Source of the DNA: Trichostrongylus colubriformis
Taxonomy: Eukaryota > Nematoda > Chromadorea > Rhabditida > Trichostrongylidae
DNA: 64,000 nucleotides
NCBI GenBank assembly: GCA_963978905.1
Contig: OZ022257.1
Location: 14,279,664 to 14,343,663 of the forward strand
Reading direction: 5' to 3'
Position 1 is the first letter of the stretch, and every line of letters begins with the position of its first letter. The notes beneath the pieces were generated by a model that saw only the letters and a list, made by a program, of their open reading frames with translations, did no database searches and was not told the DNA's origin. The position numbers and the translations under genes are program-made. Shown here piece after piece: positions 14,801 to 29,800 of the stretch.

Positions 14801-17800
14801 TGGATTTATCGCCAACAATTAAGCGGCCCATCAATGAACCGGCTGGTGAAAGAGTGATTGGAAGAGCGATGATCAGTACCTCAATGACGGGTAGGACTTC
14901 GAGTATTGAAGAAGAAAGTATCAATCAACAGGTAATCATAAAGAAGTGTGAAAATTAATTGTTTTTTGTTTCCCCGTTGACGAAAGTGCAACAACAGCAC
15001 TTGATTTGCCTACTTTTTAAGTGTAGAAGTATCGGCAGCCGTTAACTGAGATGTAAACTAAATTGTAATATTATAAAGATGCTGTAACTGCACACGTCAC
15101 ACTCTACCTGACGTCAGACATTCAAATTTCTTTGCACAAGCACTTGTAGACTGGCAATAACGGTGAAGGATGTGTGCCAGAGTACGGCTGAGTTCAAATC
15201 ACCTACCGAAACGAGCCCATCTCAGGCTGCATGGAGTATCCATACTATCATGTCCAACTAGATCTAACCCCTTCAACGCTCCCCCCCCCCCCCCCTAGAA
15301 GGGTGGTCAGAAATCCATTCAGCAATGCATGAAGATCCCAAAAAATGGAAAATTTTCATATGTAAAAATACAAGTCAATGCAAAGTGCGAATGGCGAGTT
15401 ATAGTAATACGAAACACTACGGAGACCAGCGCCGTGTTACTACGCAATACTTTCAGTTATTTATTTTTGGCAGAATTCGAAAAGTCGATACCGTTTATTT
15501 TGAGGGCTGTGAAAAACGGGCAAAGAAGACCTTTTCAGCGAAAATTAAATTGGAGCGTTCACTTCCATTTATATGAAAACTGGGAAACAATCTAGGCCAA
15601 CAAGGTAACTCCTAGAACCGCATAAAGCACGTTGCATAGGGTGTCCTCACCGTCGTGTCCAAATGGCTTCATGACCACGCCCTCCAGAGGTGCTCGACAA
15701 ATGAAGACCGAAAATGGATATATGGAGAATTACTCACCATTAAATTTTGAATAATTTGAGACCTTGGAATTCTCCCCATGCACAGTGTTTATTTTTAATG
15801 ATTAGTGATGATAAATTCAATTTGTTATGTCTCTTGAACTCCTTTTGAAAGGCTCGATTTCAGGCCAAGCAACTTTCCCGATCAAAATTCTGGGGCGAAG
15901 CACGGACGGTGGTTCTAGAGCGTGAACCTAACAAATCCTTTGGTATCAGCCATCGTTCTTTGTTTTTCTTTATTCTTTCGTTCTTTCGAATAAATTCTCA
16001 CATCCATCAATTTTTAGGGATATCAATAGTGGGTGGACGAGTTGAGGTGTCACAAATGGGTGGATTACCTGGAACTGGCAGTACAGTATCGGGGATATTC
16101 ATAAAAAGTGTCCTGCCGAACAGTCCTGCGGGTCGATCAGGCATGATGAACATGGGTGATCGAGTGATTTCTGTAAGTTGATTTTTCATCTAATTGATGA
16201 ATAGTATCCGCGCTGATGACGACGGCAAGATTTCCAGGTGAACGACATCGATTTACGGGAAGCAACCCATGAACAAGCGGTGAATGCCATCAAAAACGCC
16301 ACAAATCCAGTTCGCTTCGTACTTCAGTCACTTCACAGCTTCACTCCGCGACAGGTACTTTCGGAAATCTTTTCTATTTTTCTTGAAAATGGGACCATCT
16401 TCTAAGGTTTTTTTTTTCGAGGACCAGTCCTTTGTGATCCTTGCCAAAGGAAACCATCCTCTTCGATGGATAGTTTTCGAAGACCTCCAGCATACTCCAT
16501 GCCATCGCTCCAGCATTTTCAGCCAGCTGAAACGATGTCACCGTAATACAGCCCTTACCTTTGCGAACCAGTCTCTATGCAGTCTATTCCACCGAGGTCT
16601 ATCAAGGCACAGTTCTTTTTGAAGATCCGATCTGCCCGTCTTTTTTCATGGAGCTCACACCTTTATAACGCTATATGCGCTACGGCGGTCTGATGGACAG
16701 CTTCCGTGAGCATCGTCGTTCATTTCGGACGCAAAATTCTTTCTGAGTCTATCAAATTCTTCCACACCGCGTCATTCACTTTGCTTCACGGGCACCTATG
16801 TTCTGGTTGACGTTCTTCTCCTTTCCGATGGATTTTATATGGCCCTTCAGGAACCGGAAACTTAAAAACAGCATTAGGGATAATGTGGTTGTTGGAGAAT
16901 CCTTAAAAGAGGTCACTCATAGTCACTCTTCTTGACCCCCCCCCCCCGGAAACTAGGTGCCTGAGAAGCTCAGTTATGGCGAAACCGCGTCGAAGAGCAT
17001 GCCCCGAGCTGTAGTGACGGCGTAACTGTTAACAGCTGACGCCATGGATGACAGACCCCGCCTCCAGACAACGTGATTCCTGGTTGGCTACGATGAGAGC
17101 CGCCAAGGATATGCGGCGAAATCGAAGGTACTGCAGAAAGCAATTGTAGGTCGAAGCTCACCCCAGAAAATATAGATGCTGTCGTATTTCCAAACATTCC
17201 CTTGTGTTTACTTGGCAGCATGCTAACGGAAATCTCCTTTTGACTATCCGCCTCTTGACAGAAAGGTAATCCGCGTCGAGAATTAACAATGGAAACCGGT
17301 TCTATTTCTCGGGTCTTTAGCCATTTCCTTCTGTTTTTTTCTCCACTGTCCTGTTATAAAAAGTGGAGGCCTATCATGGAGACATCTCGACTTTCATATT
17401 CACTACTTCTTTCACTTTTCGTCCGAACTTCCCCTAATGCTGCCTTTAACTTACAATTCGTCCATGGAAATCAGTTCCCCTATTCCCATAGCGAGTATCG
17501 TGGGCGGAGTCATAAGGGTTGAAGCAAAAATAATTCTAGCGGTCGCGTCTTCCGTCTTCTGTTTCCAGGTTAATTTTTTTTTTTGATCGGGCTCATTCAT
17601 TTTCCCGCTTGAACCACCGTCACATCGCTTCACAACCATCCTAATTCCCACAATACCTGCATGGACGAAATAGAAAAGGATTATCGTTGCTGGCTTTTAA
17701 TTTTTTCATGTGCAACTTTGCATCGCCCAAAGTAAACAAATGCAACATAACAGTACGGAAAAACACAGCAAATTTTCGTGGATGATTTCTTTTCGACATT

Positions 17801-20800
17801 GAATTTGCATGACAGTATGTGAAACTAGTCGTATGATCTGTTGAATAGAATAAACTGAAACTTGTCCATCACCTTGCCCGCTCCTACAGATCAGATGACT
17901 GTAATTACAGTTCATAGAATGATAATATCCCTCCTTGGGCCGCCGTCAGCCTTGTGCTTTTGTGATTCTGCGATTTGGCGACTCTGCGATTTTGCGGTGT
18001 CATGGCTCCGCACGCAATGTTGCGGTATTGCACAATCTCATAGTCGTAGTATCGCGTGCGAAAGTGCGACGTTACAACATCGCAAAATCGCAAAGTGTGA
18101 CGGCGTTCTCACATTAATGCTAATTGATAGTTATAGAAATTTTGTCCTCACGCTAAAACAGGCGATAGAAGCTGGCATACAATGTCATGGGTGACCAAGA
18201 AGTTTGATAGTAAGCCGGTTATGAGCATGAAAGTCAAATAACTGATTTCGCCATTTACGATTGCCTACTATCTCGCTTTCAGCCAGTGATCGGCTCCAAT
18301 TCACCGTTGATCTCCGCTCGTACAGAAAGTGTCAAATCAGAAGAATCGACTGTAACACCACAAACTCCACCAAAACTTGAGATAAATAAGGAATCACCGC
18401 AAAAGAAGCCTGAAATTGTCAGGGAATCGCCGACAAAAGAGCCCGAGCTCACTGAGGAGTCACAGAGTAAGGAGCTAGAGATTGATAAGGAGCCCCCGAA
18501 GGAGGAGCTAGAGTCTATCAGGGAGGTGTCGAAGGAGGAGCCTCATATAGTGGAGAAGGCCGCTGAAGAAGCTGCCTCTGAGCAGCCCCTGATTGCTCAG
18601 ACTGTGACGGAAGAGTCAGCGACAACGGAGCAGGAAACAGTTGAGGCAGTCGAACAGACCGCCGCACCCTCTGAAGCCGGTGGTGTTGAAGAGCAACCCA
18701 GTCCATCGGAGAGCAGACGGACTGAGGAAGAGCATGAGGAAAAGCCCGAAAGCCCCAGTAAAGCGTCCGTGACGAGTGAGATGACACGGCGGTCCAGCGT
18801 CGAGAAATCACAGGCCACCAGTCAGTCAAACAACGACGCGCCCTGTAAAAGGGATTCTTTACGGAGTGAGGAGTACCGTAAGGAGGTATGTGATGCTCTT
18901 TCTTTTGTTTTAAAATGCCCATATCAGGCTGTCTATTAGGTCCCGCCTCTTCTTGGTTTCGAACACTTGGAAAACACACTTTCAAACTAGAAAGCAATTC
19001 AAGCAAGATAAGTTAGTGACTTGCTCAAGGAGAATTTCGAATTCGCCTGCCCCTTCAATCAGGAAAAAATTAGAACGGGTTCATATAGCCGTCACAAAGT
19101 CAAGTAAAAGGGGCGGAGCGTCCATGCGCCACTTTAGGAGGGAAACTGAAGAAGTTGATAAAATACTTCAATGGGAAAGGAAACGCCAAAACCGTTAATG
19201 GTGCTTACTGTGAAAAGCGGTGTATGTCACCGGCGTTGTTTTCGGTTCTGAGGGACATGTTTCATAATTTTAGGCCTAATTCTCTATTTTCTTTTTGAAA
19301 ATCACTCAAAAACACACTCTAATATCAAAAAGCAATTTAAACTAACCTCAGGTGTTGGAACACCATGGAAGTTGGAAAGCTGTTAAAAAGTGAGGGGATG
19401 AAATAAAAAATGGTGTATGTCATCGGCGTTGTTATTGGATGATATGTGGGACAATTGTAAGCTCATGAGCATTGTACACATTCCTGTGCAAATCTCTTGA
19501 TGACCCAAAAGAAAAAAAAACTTTTGGAATCGTGTAGTGTATCAATACTTTCAGTCGGGTCCATTGATAGTATCGGACGTGTCCAGTTCAGAAGCTCATG
19601 AGGACGAGCCCAGCACCTCCACGGCTCAGGTCAGGGTCAAGATCTAGGTTGTGTGTGCTCCCACGCTAACAGAAAGTTGTTCTGCTTCGCTTTTTGCTTA
19701 TCGATTTTTGACGCTAACAAGCATATTTTAATCGCTAACAAATATAATTTTAATCGCTAATACCATAAATATACTCGTTAACAAGCAACCCCAGCGCCGA
19801 GCGACGCTCAAAGATTTCCCTCCAACCGCTTTGTTCAAAATGCACTACTGATTCAGTATGCCACCACATCCATATCACCGTCCACGAGTGCCGCTGAACT
19901 CCCAAAGGATTCTGATGACGAAGAAGAGGAGACCAAGTTCGGCTACACTCAAGGTATACAAAAACTTGGAGCACTAGCGACTTATGTCATCGGCAATATA
20001 TTTGCAAATGTCAAGAAAATCGAAATTTCAGCCAAAATCAAACGCAAATACGGGCATTTGAATGGCGATGTGTTGTTGGTGTCATGTGAACGAGTTCCCG
20101 AGGCAGGACTGGGTATATCGTTGGCCGGGAATCGAGATCGCGAGAAGAACAACACTTTCGTGCTGTCCGTCAAAGTACAGTGTCCTTTGACGGTACGAGC
20201 AGGAGATGAACTGTTGGAGGTGAGTCCATTAATCGTTCCTTCTCAGTTAAGTTGAAATCGCAATTTTCTTTCGGTAAGAAAGGTTTTTCAGTAAAAACCT
20301 TCACAATACTCAGTGGGGGACCAGATCCCCGCCATGGAACCACACCAGACGCTTTACATATTAACCTGTTTGATAACCAGCTAACAAATATCATGCGAAT
20401 TATGCCAGAAAGGTGGAGCTGGTATGGTGGGATCAGGACCTGTAAATCTGATCGATCGGGTCCATTGCTAGTATGGGACGTATCGAGTTCCGGAGCGCAC
20501 AGGAAGACGAGTCCAGTGCAGAATTTGTGGGAAAAAAGTCCAGAGCGGTTTCAAGTGTGAGCCGAATTCGAGGCGTGTTCCAGAGACACGAGCGCGTCGT
20601 CGCTTATGCTCTAACCAGTTGCGGGATGATGTAGTGCACGATGAAAGCGCATGTGTACATCCATATGTCAGAATTTCGCGCACAAGAGTTGCGCGGCATG
20701 CTCCGCGCAACTCTTGTGCGCGAGTTGGCTTCCCTCGGTGAGAATTGGGTGTAATTGTGTAAAAAGGGCGGCAACCGTATCTAAGCCTATTTTTATTCAT

Positions 20801-23800
20801 TTCACCGCTGAGCATTGAGCTTGTTTTCAAATTGTTCTCTTGTCAATGGATAATATCCAAGTTGAATATCGGCACAAGTTGATTTTCGTTCATTTCAAAT
20901 AGTTTTAAATCACCCTTGGTTGTGACAGTGTTTTGTATGCGTTCATCCAATTTTCTGTAATCCGTATCATCCTTATATGCAACTTTTTTGCTTGCCCGGA
21001 TGTTATACGCCGTGTTATAGTGTAAATTATATATTTCGCACTGTAATCGGTTGTGACGCAGTGCATTACTGGCGTTTGCACAGCTCGGCCCAGGGGAAAG
21101 GAGCTTGGCGGTGAGTGAATCACTTCCGCCGTAAGGCAGGTGTCCGCTCTTGCACAAGTGGATGGTTTCGCTCACCTCGAAGCTCCTAATCCCTAGACTA
21201 AGGTAAAAGCTGGTCTACTTTTCTAATATCCTCTAATTAAATTTGATTTGTAATTAAGGATGATTCATAGCACAGTAAATGGAATAAATGCATGCGAAAC
21301 GCTCTCATTAACCACGGGTGAAAAACATTCAAACTAAATTGAATTCATTTAAAATCTGTATAAATGTGTGAAGAAAACAATGAGGCTCCAAAATTTTATT
21401 TCAAAAGACTAAAAATCAAACACCTCACATTGTTTTTTCACACATTTAGATTGGCATGAGGTTTCGGGACAGAACAGTACACAGAGATATTCTGTCAATG
21501 GACATGAACAGTGTGAAAATAAGCGCAATATAGCGATGAAATGAATAAAAATAGGCGTAGATACGGTCGCCACGGCCGCACTCTTTTCACAATTATACGC
21601 GATTTCCAAAGAGGGCAGGCAGTGCGCGCAGCGCGGTTCAACGCGAAATCCTGACCTAAGGGTACACCAAAAAACGACTTTCCCAAGTTTTTCCAACATT
21701 TCGCAAATCCTTAGGGCCTGTGGAGTTATTCATGTGATAAAAAGTTTGGCTTTTTCAAGAGTCTATTTTCCAACGATTCGAATATTTTTCAGGTGAACGG
21801 TCGAGTTTTGTTCGGTCATTCACACGTGGTCGCGTCGTCTATCGTGCGACAATGTTGTGACAAAGGCGAAGGCTTGGAGATTGTGGTATGCCGGCGAGAC
21901 GGTTCTATGGTGAGAACTTTAATCCACAGTGGCCCACAGATAATAGTACCAGGTCGAGGAACCCTCAGTGGGGTTTTATTTTGGGCTCTAGTTTGGGAGG
22001 TCGTATTCTTCAAAGCTCCTCGAACATCTTCGACGACCACTCTTTTTGAGCAATTTTTGTGCCGATGAGGTTGCTTCCAAAGTAAGGTCGTCAATCGATA
22101 ACCATTCTCACTAATAGGCGCTATGATTGTCAATCGACGACCTTTTTTTAGGAAGACACCTTGTGTATAGGAATAGGTAGCGTTGGAAGCGTAGGTTGGG
22201 GGTCGTATTTCTCAAAAATTTTGCTTATCGCAGGCCTAACCCTGGTAAGCACTAGCAGCGTTACTGGGCGAGGATCAAACTGCTTGGTCTTAGGTATGCT
22301 GACTGAGTCTACACTCGTAACCACTCGGCTATTATTGCATGTATGCCTTTTGATTCGTTTTCTCTCGAAAATCCGCTCTACATAGGATAAGCCACTACCT
22401 CAACGTTAGACTTTCACTTTACCGAAAATTATTAAAATGATCGCAAAGTGATATTAGTCACCTTGTTGATGCTGTTTTCCGCTCTACTCTTCATGATATT
22501 TCTTTCAGGACGATGTGGCGGTACGATCCACGATTGAGCCACCACCACCCGATGCCGCCGATCCTGATGTGGTTAGTTGCTAGAAAATTTTAGAGCAATT
22601 TTCAGAACGATTCGGCATCGTTTCTCTCGCCCGTTCACCATTTTTTGACCGCAGGAGCTAATCCTTGCCCATTATCAGTCCCCCACAAGGTTCGTTCCTG
22701 GAGTAGAAGAAAATTTCGTATAAAACACGAAATTTTCTTCTACTCCAGGAACGAACCTTGTGGGGACTGATATGAGGAAAATTTTCTTTTACCCCACCTG
22801 CAACGTTAAATACGAATCTCCTACCTTTCAACCCCAAATATGACCCCCTCCCCCTTCCCCGTCTAGGAACCCTCTACGGAGCCCTGAGCCCTTAATTACT
22901 ACACAATCGATTTTAATTGTGATTCCGCATTAGAACCATTAGCAGCTTTAGCTGGTTGTTAATTTTTTGGTTACGCCACGCACTCTGCTAGTAACCAGAA
23001 TTCGTTTGGTTGTGTTTTTACAATGAACGATAAGCTTGTGAAAACCCTGAGAAACGCGTGTACTCTCGAAGTAATTCTGGGAAATTATCACTCTAGCTTT
23101 TATCAACTGACTTTCTTTCGGAAGAGCCATGTGTGGTTCGCAAGGCGATGAAAATGACTCATGAACTTTTGTTTTTCTCTGTGGGTCGGATCATTGTTAG
23201 GGTGAATCTTGGCCAGTTCGCTCAGAATCCGCTCAAATTCCCACATTAAAGTTTGAATTCTGATAATATCTTATACAGTGAAGGGCAGTGGTAGTGATGG
23301 TTGGGACCGAATATGAAAAGATTGTTAAAAATAGAAGTTGATGTGCTCAATGGTGCGAAAGGAAAGAGAAATGGAAAGAAACGGCCAGAAACGGAGGAGT
23401 TAGAAACCTTTCCCGATGATAACGAAGGAGGCGGGCCACCTTAATAAAAAGGGGCGGACCATGTCAAAACAGGTAGCAGTTGTTGGAAAACACGATTCTT
23501 ACAAAGACCGAAAGCCGCTATTTCATCGGGAATCTCGGCACATACAGTTTTCTTAGCTTTCATTCGGATGATCCACTTCACATTCTCACACTATTCCCAC
23601 CCACTGTCCCCTGCGATTCATTGTAAATTTCCATTTTAATTCTTTACAAACTCTGACTACGGAGATGATCTTGGAAATGAGGTAATTGTGTGTAAAGATG
23701 TGGTTTCACCTGAATTTATCTCGGCTTTGACCTTCGGTAGCCTAAATCGTTGAATCTACAGGAGTCGTCAAATGGCCTTAGAATCGGATCAATTCAAGAG

Positions 23801-26800
23801 CAGCGGGGCGAAAAAGGATGAAATACGTCTTGACTAGGTCTATTCATTTCCTTATATTGTACTGAGTATAAAGTGCAGATTCCGGAGGGTGGAAAGGTCA
23901 CTGCTTTGTGTAAGGAGTCGCCGTAGTACAAAGGACTTGTTAAAAATCCATTCAGCTGAGGCCAATTCTTCTTGTCGGTTACTTAGTTACTTAGGACAAC
24001 ACTTGCTCGAGAGGACAAAAACTGACGTGACATCGATGGGCGCTTAAACGTCTTTGACATTCATATAAAAGCCATTTATGCGTCCTAAAAGCTCTACGAT
24101 TTTAAACGGAAGTGCTGTGCCAAATGGATTAATCGACCATTCCATGTCCCGGAGTTGCGATATCACTAAGGTTCCGCTTTGCGAAATCTCGAAATCCGCT
24201 CAGCTCGGCCGATTCCATGCCCTTCCTTTCCTCCTGATGGCTCTAGATGACTCATTCAGAATCATCTGCTTGAATCACCTTTGTTTTCGGGAACAAACTC
24301 CCTAACGCGGCTCTCATCCGTCCACCAACCTCCCATTTACCCTTAAAACAGCAAATAACCGAGGCCAGGAATAGTGAAATCCCACCTAATGGATATGCCC
24401 GTGCCGCATCTATTCAGTGAACTCGAAACAATTTCCCGTGTTGCTGCCTGGCAAAAACACCCCCTGAAAAATAGTAGCGAAATCTCAGGCGTCGTCGTTT
24501 ACCCTGATAACTATATCCTGCGAATCGATAGCTATATTTTGCACACATGATGTCTGCAGAATATGGTGTATAGAGAGAGAGCTTTTCTATGTGCGTGTGC
24601 GTGTGTGTGTGTTTTCAGTGCCCGAAGGCGGTCTTTCAGCTGCTGCCTGCGTACCCCTACCGCCTCTTATCCCTCTCTGCTCAACCCGTACTCAGTCATA
24701 ATCGCTCCACCCATGTGAAAATGCGTTATACTCTCTACATCATTTGTCTCGACGTTTCAATTTCATCAACATCCCATAGGCGCCGAGGGTCAAATCCAAA
24801 GCTATCCAACTAGGACCCATTCATTCCCGGGTACCGTAAACCTCCTTTGCTACGCTGAGCTTTACCTCACTTCTTCCGATTATAGCTCATTTCAAGTCCT
24901 TCGATTCACTGGCAATAATCCTTGCCAGTCTAGGTTTTCTGGATTGATTCAAGGATAAAGGATAAAGTTCTTGGCGTTAACGATCCCTCTTTGGGATACG
25001 CCACGAATTCTACTTCCATTCAGAAACGTGGTGGCGGGTGAATGGGCTACACAGTGAGACGGGGGGGGGGGCCTAGCAGGTCTAGGCGGGCATTGATCAT
25101 TGCAAAACTACTCCATATAGATGTGGGAACATTTTTCCACTTGAACATGGAAAATGACGTCATTGGCCTCCCATGGAGCACTTCACGTGTCCTACGAGAG
25201 GACGACACGACTAATGATTAAAGCAATTTTCGGCGTTGTCTTGCACACATTCATGCTCGTTATTCACACGTCGGTGACGACGAGGAGAGGGAAGGGGGGG
25301 GGGCAGAAGCTTGAAATGTGCCCCGTCCGTTACGCTCGATGGCCATTCGTCCAACAACGCCTCTCTTCACTTCTTCCCCCACCAACAAGTCCCACTGGTG
25401 CCTTCATGATGCCTCCTTCTCTTATTGCTTCAGACAGCTCACGTCAACTCCCATTTTCAGACCGTTGAGCAGTCAATGCCTCCGACGGTGGTGGACGTCT
25501 CCACGGATCCATCACCTCAGCACAATGCCGAAAGTGAGTTCTTTTTCTGACATTTTTTCCATTTTATGGCATTTTTACGCCCTTTTGTGCCCGCCCTTTG
25601 GGAAGTGCCTATCCCCTCGCTCAGTGTTAGCTTCTCTCTATGCTCGAGGCGAGTGTCGGTTCTTCGAAGTGTGTCAATTATCACTGGTCTACTTCACTTA
25701 ATCAATGTTGACTAGCTTCGAGAGTGCTCGTCGTCGTTTTATGCACGTCATCAGCGCCAAGTTCCCCCATCTGCGTAGCCTGCCTTCCACATACTCTTCT
25801 CGGGGCAATTGTTCTGCGTTGTTTTGCTGCCGCATAAGTAATGTTCTGCATGACTTATTCGGCAAACCCAGTGGGGACAGCGGATGTTATAAAACCCAGC
25901 CGAGCAGCCACACAACTGAATTGCTGCCTGCTGCTGCTGCTGGTCGGTGGGGAGGGGGGAACACCTGGCAGAAACCACAGTCGTCATTGTTGCCACATTA
26001 CTAAAAACCACGGGGCTATCTTATACCTATGACTTGGGGCTTTCAGCGTTTTCGGTAGCTGTCCAAGGGTTCCAAGGGGAGAGATGGGGTTATCTGATGT
26101 CGCTAGAGGAATGGGATCTAGCCTAAGCCTCAGGAGTGAAAAAGCTCCGCGTGGATGAACCACAACTTATGAATGGGAACTTCTCTTGTACAAGAAGATT
26201 TTTCCACCCATCTCAGAGCTTCTTGCCTTCACTGGGCCTAGGATACTGTATCATAACACGCTCTGCTACCCTTCTTTTATGGACCCGAAGGAGTGACTGA
26301 ACCTACCTGCATGGGAATTTTCAATTTTGCTGCTGCTGGGAACTGAATCGGGATAAGGTCTGGGTTCGTCTATCTGAAAAGATCGGTCCCGAGCGGAATC
26401 TCCTTAAGGATCTGGATCCGTTTTCTAATCACTTGTTGATAAGTGATTTAATCGTGCTCACTAATCTTCCCGAACCACTGCATTGATTATTTCCAACTTG
26501 GTCACGGAGCCTTGCGCACATTCCCATGAGCCGAGCTACTACCCTTCATTCTAAGCTTCTTCCTGTTCACATATTCTGTGTATTTTTTTTGCAACAACCT
26601 TGAAAAATATGGTATCACGTGGTATTGCTATAGATGATGTCTCACCGTGTCTTACTGTTTATCTTCGTTCTTATCTTTTTTCTATTCACGAATTCAGAGG
26701 AATTTCAACATGCTATCGAGTGGTATCATGAAGTATCGTGTGGTATCACCAGAGGTGATTGTGATATCATCAATCTCCCCAAAGACACAGTCTCTACCGC

Positions 26801-29800
26801 TTACATGCCTCTCTTAACTCAGCCAACATCGGCTACCGCTATTTCTCGCTATTATTCGACAGCATATCGCATTCATTGATTGCAAATGAAAGCTAAGGCG
26901 CAGGCACAGGGAGCGAATGGAAAGAACTTTCACTGAAGCAATCTGATTGCTACGACAACCCTCTCACCCCTATTGTCTTACCGCGTTGTCAATGGTCAAT
27001 TCGTCGACAAGTCACTTGCACTTTCACAATGCGCCAACTCTCACACAAATAAAATAATCCGCAAATCGGTGCTCATTCACTCAGAAGCGGCCACCTTCCT
27101 CGTCCCGTCACTAACAACGTCCGTCTAGCTCGTGCAACAAATCTCCTTTTAGACATGATGAATTTTTTACGTTCTGCTCCTTCACTCACGAGGATTCCTC
27201 TGTGAGAACGAGCAGCTCAATGAGGGTGACTTGCAGCTGGAGAAGGTATATCCCCTTGAGAGCACGTTTGGGCTTTGTACCTTATGGGATTTTAGAAAAA
27301 GAGATCGAACACAGCATCAGCATAGCCTTTCTTACTGATCACCAATCCTCAAATTAGTATTTTGTGACTCCGCCGTTTTTTAAAGTATTTATGCAATTTA
27401 TGCTTTTTATTCTCCCAAATCATGTTTTAAGGGATTCTCAATCGTGTTTCATTTTTGTGAGGGTAGAGTTTGTGTCTTTAGAGAGATTGATGATATCACA
27501 ATTACCTCTGGTGATACAACACGATACTTCATGATACCACTCGATACTATGTTGAAATTGCTCTGAGTTCGTTAATAGAAAGAAGATAAGAACGTGTATG
27601 GTAATCCCTCGTTTCAAGTCACCAACCAAACAGCCACTCTTGACTGCCAACCTTGTGAGTCCTATTTCTCCGAATCACTGCACTTGGCATAACAGCTCGG
27701 CTTATGAGATTATGAGCAAAGCTCCCGGACCAAGTTGGATTGGTCGCCCACAATTCAGCTCATTGGCGGAATGCGCCGTGCACTCGGTATTCTTTGTGAA
27801 ACGTGGAAGCATTTGAGCATACACTTAAAGCATACCAGTGTTTTGTATGTCAAACGATTCGAGATGGGGCCTATGATCCTACATATTATGTCACACGGCG
27901 GGGAACAGTTAAGATACGTTGTAGAGTATTTGCTTCCCAAACCCAAGTTGGAACCTTCTGACAGCTCAACTGGTATCGAGGTTATATTAGGGTAGATTGC
28001 TCCGGTACTATGAGATAGTTTCTGAAAGGAAATGGTCAAGATCTTTTGCGTCTGATGCTTTGGTACTGCACATGTGATTTCTCATGCCTCTTCATAATTA
28101 TAAAAGTATTATCTCTGAATTTCCATGATATTTTCTATATTTATCTGTGACCATCAACATATATAATATTTATGAATAACAACGATCTAATCAGTCATAT
28201 AGCTGCTGCTGTTGGTGGGCGCACTGCACTATTGCTCGCTGACTTTATGACGAGCGCTTCTAGTCGGATGGACGGAGCTAGAGGGCCTCTGATACTCATC
28301 GCAGAGGTTTCGAACCTTCAGAAAACCCGAGGAAATGTATGGCGTCTCAACAATGCAGTGGATTAGCATGGCTCCCAAGAACATGGATGCGAGTTCACCG
28401 AATTCCATCTGATGTCCAACGTTCTGCCTGTAGCTGATTGTTAGCATTTTGTAAAAACTAGAGCCCAAATTTGGACTAGTCTTTTTTTTGGATTCGATGT
28501 TCCCAGTACTTATTTCATAATTTTCAGTGATTTTTTTTCGGTTCACGGCCGTCTACATGTTTTTGCAGCAACCGTGAAAAGGTGGTATCGTGTAGTATCA
28601 TTAGTTATCATGAGTTATCATGTAGTATCTTCGTAAGATAGTGATGTCAACAAGTTTCTTAAAAAAACAGCCCTGCGTTAACAGCGCCGCAACCAGCTGA
28701 GCCAACTTCAACTCCACACTCTTTACTTCTCTATTTTCCGACAGTATATCTCAATTACTGATTGCACTCGAATGCTGTCATGCAGGAAAAGAGCAAATGA
28801 AATAATAAACATAAATAAATAAAAACAACAATCACCTTCCATCAATGTACATATATTTTCTGGATCATAGCTAATAATCAACAGTGAATACTCTGATCAC
28901 CACACTCGATTTTCGTGATTCCTTAAACAAAAAATGAAATTCCAAATCTGAAAAACAGTATTTGCCCATACCACCATGGGACGCACTATGGAGTAGGCTT
29001 GTCCTGGTCCTGTCCTCGTATTTTCCCCAGGATTTTCCTAGGTGTTTTCGTTCTCGACACGTCTATTATTAGCATCCATTTCGTACCGCCATATATCCAT
29101 CCATATCCACTATAATTAGCTATTCGAGCCGTGCAAACAACGAGCCAACCAATAATTTGAGCAGCGGCAAAGTGAACCACCGAATGGGAGCTACTATTGG
29201 TCGGCTTTTACTTTTCGAATACGTAGGCCTCATGAATACATATATAACATAAAATATGATGTATAACTTTGTTTTTCAAACTGATATTAATAATTTATTA
29301 CTCCTTCTACTGGTTCATAATATAAAATATAGAGTATAATTAATAAGGAATTGTCAGTAATCAGATGTGATGTGGGATAGAAGCCTACAATTTGTGTGAA
29401 GCAGTCAGTCCGATAAGCTTCCGGTTGATTTGTTTGTTCGAAATCGGAATTTTTTTTGGGATTTCCGCACCCACCTACTATTCCGATTTATTTCCTTCTA
29501 TTGTATTTGTTTTGCTAGGAATGACTTCAGTTTCATCCTTTTTTTTCAGACGCTCGTAAGAAAAGTTTCGGCATCGAAAGGACGGCGGCGATTGAGACAG
29601 GTCGAGAAACTCTCATAGAGATAGACAAGGTAATTTGAAACTATTTCTTGATTTTTGAGGCATAGATAGAACTCAAAAGGACCATTATGAAGACTGGACT
29701 GCGGTGCATTAGCGATTCACGGTTGAGTGGAACGTGCACTTTGAATTCGTTTAAAGTGAAAAAAAATTTCCAAAAAATTGAGTTTGTTCCTCACTTTTCC

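Noticed and set aside
18518..19006. 162-codon minus-strand frame
   Set aside because: It is a shadow of the Glu-rich exon 12, whose biased codons leave the opposite strand open.
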